Shown here piece after piece: positions 54,941 to 57,783 of a stretch of 57,783 bases of DNA. A program made the translations under genes and the position numbers. The stretch's first letter is position 1; each line of letters starts with the position of its first letter. This DNA is from Spirobacillus cienkowskii (lineage in GTDB: Bacteria; Bdellovibrionota_B; Oligoflexia; Silvanigrellales; Silvanigrellaceae): assembly GCA_003339605.1 (NCBI GenBank), contig QOVW01000063.1, forward strand, positions 1 to 57,783, read 5' to 3'. The notes under the pieces were generated by a model. The model was not told the origin of the DNA, ran no database searches, and worked only from the letters and a program-made list of their open reading frames with translations.

Positions 54941-55949
54941 ATTTCATTGCCAGAACAAAATTTTTAATATCTTCAAGAACCTTATTTCTAATGCAATGTG
55001 CTTCCATTAAAACTTCATGTTTAGCGTGATTTACTAAAATTAAATTGCAGTTTGATAATTTTTTGCAAAATGCCGTTTGAGCATCGTTGACAACAACGGT
55101 GTCCTTTTCTGCTTGCAAAATAAGAATTGGGGTTTTTATTTCGTTTTTTGTTTTTCTTATTTTCTTAGAAAATAGTATTGCTTGCTGCATCCAGCCAAAC
55201 GTAGGCCCACCTAGCTGCATTTCTTCGAGATCATGAATATGATTCCGCCACGCAGTATACCGACCTTTAGAATTGGTCACATCATTGCCTTCAAATGGTC
55301 GAAATGGAATACAATCAGTTTGTCCAAAAACATAATTTTTGCTCCTACCTAAAAGGCACATGAGATGTGATAAATAAAGTACTGGCAGTTCAAGTAAACG
55401 AGTTGGTCCAAGAACAATTTCAAGCATTGGTGCGCTTAGAACAAGGCTTCTGGGTGTTATTTTTTGGTTTAATAAAGCTAAAAGGCTGATAGCACCTCCC
55501 ATAGAATGCGCAATAATATGTACAGGCAATACGGGGTTGTCGTGACGAGATACATAATCAAAAAACTGACTTAAATCGTTGATATAATGTTCAAATTTGT
55601 CAACGTACCCTCTTTTAGATTGTTCAGAAAATCGTTCAGAAAAACCTTGTCCTCGGTGATCGAAGCAATAAACTGAAAAGCCCATTTCAAATAAATTCAT
55701 AATAAATTCTGCATATTTTAAATGAGACTCATTGTATCCAGTGGTTAATAAAAATTTTCCTTTTGGCGTGCTATGAATAAAAATTCTTGCAGAAATTGAA
55801 ATATTATTAGCACCTTGAAATTTGTATTCTTGACCTTGAGAAGAGTAAAAGGGGAGATAAATATTTTGATATTTATTTATATAATTTAAAACATTTGTGT
55901 CATTATTTTCATGCTCAAGTTGTTCAAAAATTGAGTTTTGATTTTTCAT
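54939..55949 (-). CDS. Alpha/beta hydrolase, lysophospholipase/monoacylglycerol-lipase type
   Basis: A 336-residue serine hydrolase. The nucleophile elbow is AHSMGGAIS (Ser in the GxSxG-like S-M-G-G), the oxyanion region LLTTGYNESHLKY, and FDHRGQGFS the usual HG-turn variant; the Asp in LQAEKDTVV and His in VNHAKHEVL complete the triad. PldB-like lysophospholipases have this layout. No signal peptide is present, so it is probably cytoplasmic or membrane-associated. It starts 19 bases after a 64-residue gene on the same strand. Confidence 0.88.
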   Translation of the reverse strand: MKNQNSIFEQLEHENNDTNVLNYINKYQNIYLPFYSSQGQEYKFQGANNISISARIFIHSTPKGKFLLTTGYNESHLKYAEFIMNLFEMGFSVYCFDHRGQGFSERFSEQSKRGYVDKFEHYINDLSQFFDYVSRHDNPVLPVHIIAHSMGGAISLLALLNQKITPRSLVLSAPMLEIVLGPTRLLELPVLYLSHLMCLLGRSKNYVFGQTDCIPFRPFEGNDVTNSKGRYTAWRNHIHDLEEMQLGGPTFGWMQQAILFSKKIRKTKNEIKTPILILQAEKDTVVVNDAQTAFCKKLSNCNLILVNHAKHEVLMEAHCIRNKVLEDIKNFVLAMK

Positions 55950-55968
55950 TGTTTTTTTAGTCCATCAA

Positions 55969-56163
55969 TTAACGGTTTGTATGTATAAAAAATTTACGAG
56001 GATCTGAGTATTTGCTAATGTAAGTTCTATAAATATAAAAATCTGCAAAAGTAGTCGCACCTTTTGTTGAATTTTTGTTGAGAGCCTTGTAGCTTTCAAT
56101 ATACTTTAAATAAACTTCCTTAATTTTTTTATATTCGTCGCCAGTTGGATCAAAACTTCCCAT
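55969..56163 (-). CDS. Small unknown protein before the hydrolase gene
   Basis: A 64-residue soluble protein (MGSFDPTGDEYKKIKEVYLKY at the start, no longer run given) with a helical, basic and Tyr-rich composition. It is not recognised. The ATG at 56163 has AGAAAGAAG upstream. Its stop is 19 bases before the hydrolase start, so the two may be one transcription unit. A chance frame is possible. Confidence 0.45.
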   Translation of the reverse strand: MGSFDPTGDEYKKIKEVYLKYIESYKALNKNSTKGATTFADFYIYRTYISKYSDPRKFFIHTNR

Positions 56164-56417
56164 AAAACTTCTTTCTTAATCAGGGCTCTGTTACGATCTT
56201 ATTGTTCTATTAGTCACTCGGCAAGTTTTGCATTGAAGATAAGTGATTTTTGAATTTTTAGCTCTATTTTTATAGTGTTTCTGTATTAATTTAAATATTT
56301 TAAAAAAAATCAATAAATATCAATACTTAAATGTATTGATATTTTTTAAAATATTTATTCAATTTTAGAAACAGTCTAGCGATAAGTGGTTTAAAGAGTG
56401 GGGTCGCGATAAGATTC

Positions 56418-56960
56418 ATGAGTAAAAAAATTAATTCAATAAAATTAAAATGTAATAAAGGTTATACAACAACAGGGGTTTTGATTATAATTTCAATTCT
56501 AGCCGTGTTATCAATTATTGTGATTCCTAAAGTGAGTATTTTTAAAGCAAAGGGTCAGCAATCCGAATCAAGAATTAATTTATTCCGTGTTTATAAACTT
56601 ATGTATGCTTATAAGCTTGAAAATGGTGGATTTATTAATACTAAAAATAAAGTTATAGCGGTGTCTAATGTAACAGAATTGTCTCCATATATTAAAGATG
56701 AGCTTGTTTATTTAAAAAATAATCATGAAAAAATGTTTTTAGTCAGCGATCCTCATCGATTTGCGATTGCATTTGTTCGTGTTTTAAATAACGGAAATTA
56801 TGATATACAAAGAGTTAATTCAAAAAAAATATTTTGCTATATGTTTAATGGTATCGAAGATGGTAGTGAAAAATGTGCTGAATCTCAAATTTACCCACCA
56901 CAATCATCAAAAGAAGATATGGAACAAGCACAAAAATTAAAATTGTTGAAAGATGATTAA
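56418..56960 (+). CDS. Type IV pilin-like (prepilin) protein without Glu5
   Basis: A 180-residue protein with a class III prepilin signal: a short basic leader ending KG (residues 14-15), then Y-T-T-T-G and a 20-residue hydrophobic helix (VLIIISILAVLSIIVIP). Pilin-like proteins assemble in pili, type II secretion or competence systems. The mature residue 5, normally Glu and needed for polymerisation, is Gly here (G20), as in a few minor pseudopilins. The rest is small, with cysteines near the C-terminus (KIFCYMF, EKCAESQ). No assembly genes are adjacent. The ribosome site is weak. Confidence 0.65.
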   Translation: MSKKINSIKLKCNKGYTTTGVLIIISILAVLSIIVIPKVSIFKAKGQQSESRINLFRVYKLMYAYKLENGGFINTKNKVIAVSNVTELSPYIKDELVYLKNNHEKMFLVSDPHRFAIAFVRVLNNGNYDIQRVNSKKIFCYMFNGIEDGSEKCAESQIYPPQSSKEDMEQAQKLKLLKDD

Positions 56961-57093
56961 ATAAAAAATTTTTATTATTGCTATTTATAAAAAAAATTAT
57001 ATTAAAATCGTTTGTTTTTTTTTATATTTTAACTTATAATTTTAGATAGTCCTAGAACTGTAAAAAAATAGCCTTATTAAGGAATTAAAATAA

Positions 57094-57714
57094 GTGATGA
57101 TAAATTTATATATTATTTTATTTTTTACTTGTTTAATATTTAGAATTTTTTTTGGATACTATTTTCAATACACTCAAGATGAAGGACGGTTGTGGCAGCT
57201 TGGGTTTTATACATTTAAAAATATGGAACCTATAAACCATGGTATGCCAGTTGTCTATTCAAACTCTTTAATTCCTGGTTATTTTCAATCTCTATTTGTA
57301 AGTTTTCCAATGTTTATTTCAACATCTCCTTTTTCGATGATAGTTTATATTCAATTTTTAAATTTAATATTTTGTGTTTTTTTGTATTTTTGGATTGCTT
57401 TTTTATTTAAACAATTTAAAAATATTTACGTTTTTGCCTTTATTGTTTTTTCTCCTTGGAATATCTATGGCTCCCAAGCATGGAATGCTGCTCTTATGCC
57501 CTTTTTTTCTTTATTTATTGTTTTGGGTTTAACGTTAGTTTTTTCTAAAAAATATGTAAATTTTGGAGTTTTTTTGTGTTTATCAATACCTCTCTTGGCT
57601 CTACAAATTAACTTACAATTTATGACATTAATTGTTCTATTGATTTTTTTATACGTATTTGGTTTTATGCCAAAACCAAAATTCTTATTAGGGGCTGTCC
57701 AACATAGAATTTAG
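57094..57714 (+). pseudogene. GT39-like polytopic membrane protein truncated by an insertion sequence
   Basis: The reading frame encodes about five membrane helices and starts like dolichol/lipid-linked glycosyltransferases of the GT39/ArnT type, with an acidic loop motif QYTQDEGRLW after the first helix. Such enzymes are 450 residues or more; this one stops after about 200. Its last residues (GAVQHRI) come from sequence that looks like an insertion-sequence end starting at about 57691, so the rest of the gene is lost or lies beyond the element. AAGGA lies before the GTG at 57094. Confidence 0.6.
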
Positions 57715-57783
57715 AAGAAGTTGACAGAATATAAAAGAAGGTGTTCAATTATTTTCGCAAAAAATACAAAGGAACACCAGATG
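57691..57783 (+). mobile_element. Left end of an insertion sequence, cut by the window edge
   Basis: GGGGCTGTCCAACATAGAAT resembles a terminal inverted repeat of common insertion sequences. An ATG at 57781, preceded by AAAGGA, is probably the start of the transposase, which runs off the window. The family cannot be named because neither the other end nor the transposase is visible. It interrupts the membrane glycosyltransferase-like gene upstream. Confidence 0.55.

Overview
The window comes from an AT-rich, flagellated, Gram-negative-type bacterium. It carries a flagellar hook gene and a flagellin gene, many lipoproteins with lipobox signals, a CpoB-like periplasmic TPR protein, a lytic transglycosylase, a DUF1343/NamZ muramidase, a PanP-type aspartate decarboxylase, IHF/HU proteins and a GAF sensor. 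The low GC content and this gene mix suggest Bdellovibrionota/Oligoflexia, perhaps the Silvanigrellales. This is an inference from gene content; there is no 16S rRNA in the window to confirm it.

Layout. 1-1.8 kb: the end of a flagellar cluster (partial gene, flgE, terminator). 1.8-9.9 kb: a mixed region with a membrane desaturase, small unknown proteins, a 620-aa lipoprotein overlapping deoC, a VKOR-DsbA fusion, a TauE/SafE permease, a HIT hydrolase and small proteins. 9.8-14.1 kb: an ABC1/UbiB kinase, rhodanese, a single-domain receiver whose phospho-acceptor is Glu, and a YifB/ComM ATPase. 14.5-18 kb: a GAF protein with a decayed kinase ATPase region and a large AT-rich unknown gene. 18-20.6 kb: secA. 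20.7-26.3 kb: a compact type II-C CRISPR-Cas9 locus. 26.5-32.5 kb: an unpaired AbrB-type protein, a lipoprotein, an ABC importer pair, transglycosylase, M17 aminopeptidase and a small DHp-like protein. 32.5-32.7 kb: a GC-rich structured intergenic island with a possible 22-codon gene. 32.9-41.4 kb: CpoB-like lipoprotein, polyprenyl synthase, bL33 (not previously called because it is short), another large AT-rich unknown, a PAS histidine kinase broken by one in-frame TAG, and lon. 41.5-46.9 kb: PanP, HU, IHF, TrpS, pyruvate kinase. 47-52 kb: an operon of NamZ, a sulfatase-like membrane protein and an unknown membrane-anchored protein. 52.4-57.8 kb: flagellin, aminotransferase, an isolated 5S rRNA gene, a lysophospholipase-like hydrolase, an atypical pilin-like protein, and a GT39-like membrane protein cut by the end of an insertion sequence that runs off the window.

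The CRISPR locus is the most interesting system. cas1-cas2 (plus strand) converge with cas9 (minus strand), and a six-repeat, five-spacer array lies between them. The array appears to be transcribed on the minus strand: every repeat ends, in that direction, in an extended -10 box (TGATATGAT), and a hairpin with a U-run closes the array just beyond its last repeat. The tracrRNA is visible upstream of cas9 and diverges from it. Its anti-repeat pairs with the crRNA repeat along 34 of 36 positions (G-U pairs included) and carries the same -10 box pointing at cas9. The outermost repeat next to cas9 has lost its tracr-pairing half but kept the promoter half. Together these features suggest crRNAs initiated separately inside each repeat.

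A second theme is decayed or altered signalling proteins: a receiver with D-to-E at the phosphorylation site, a GAF protein with a kinase-like region lacking the N-box asparagines, a kinase split by an amber codon, and a free-standing DHp-like protein.
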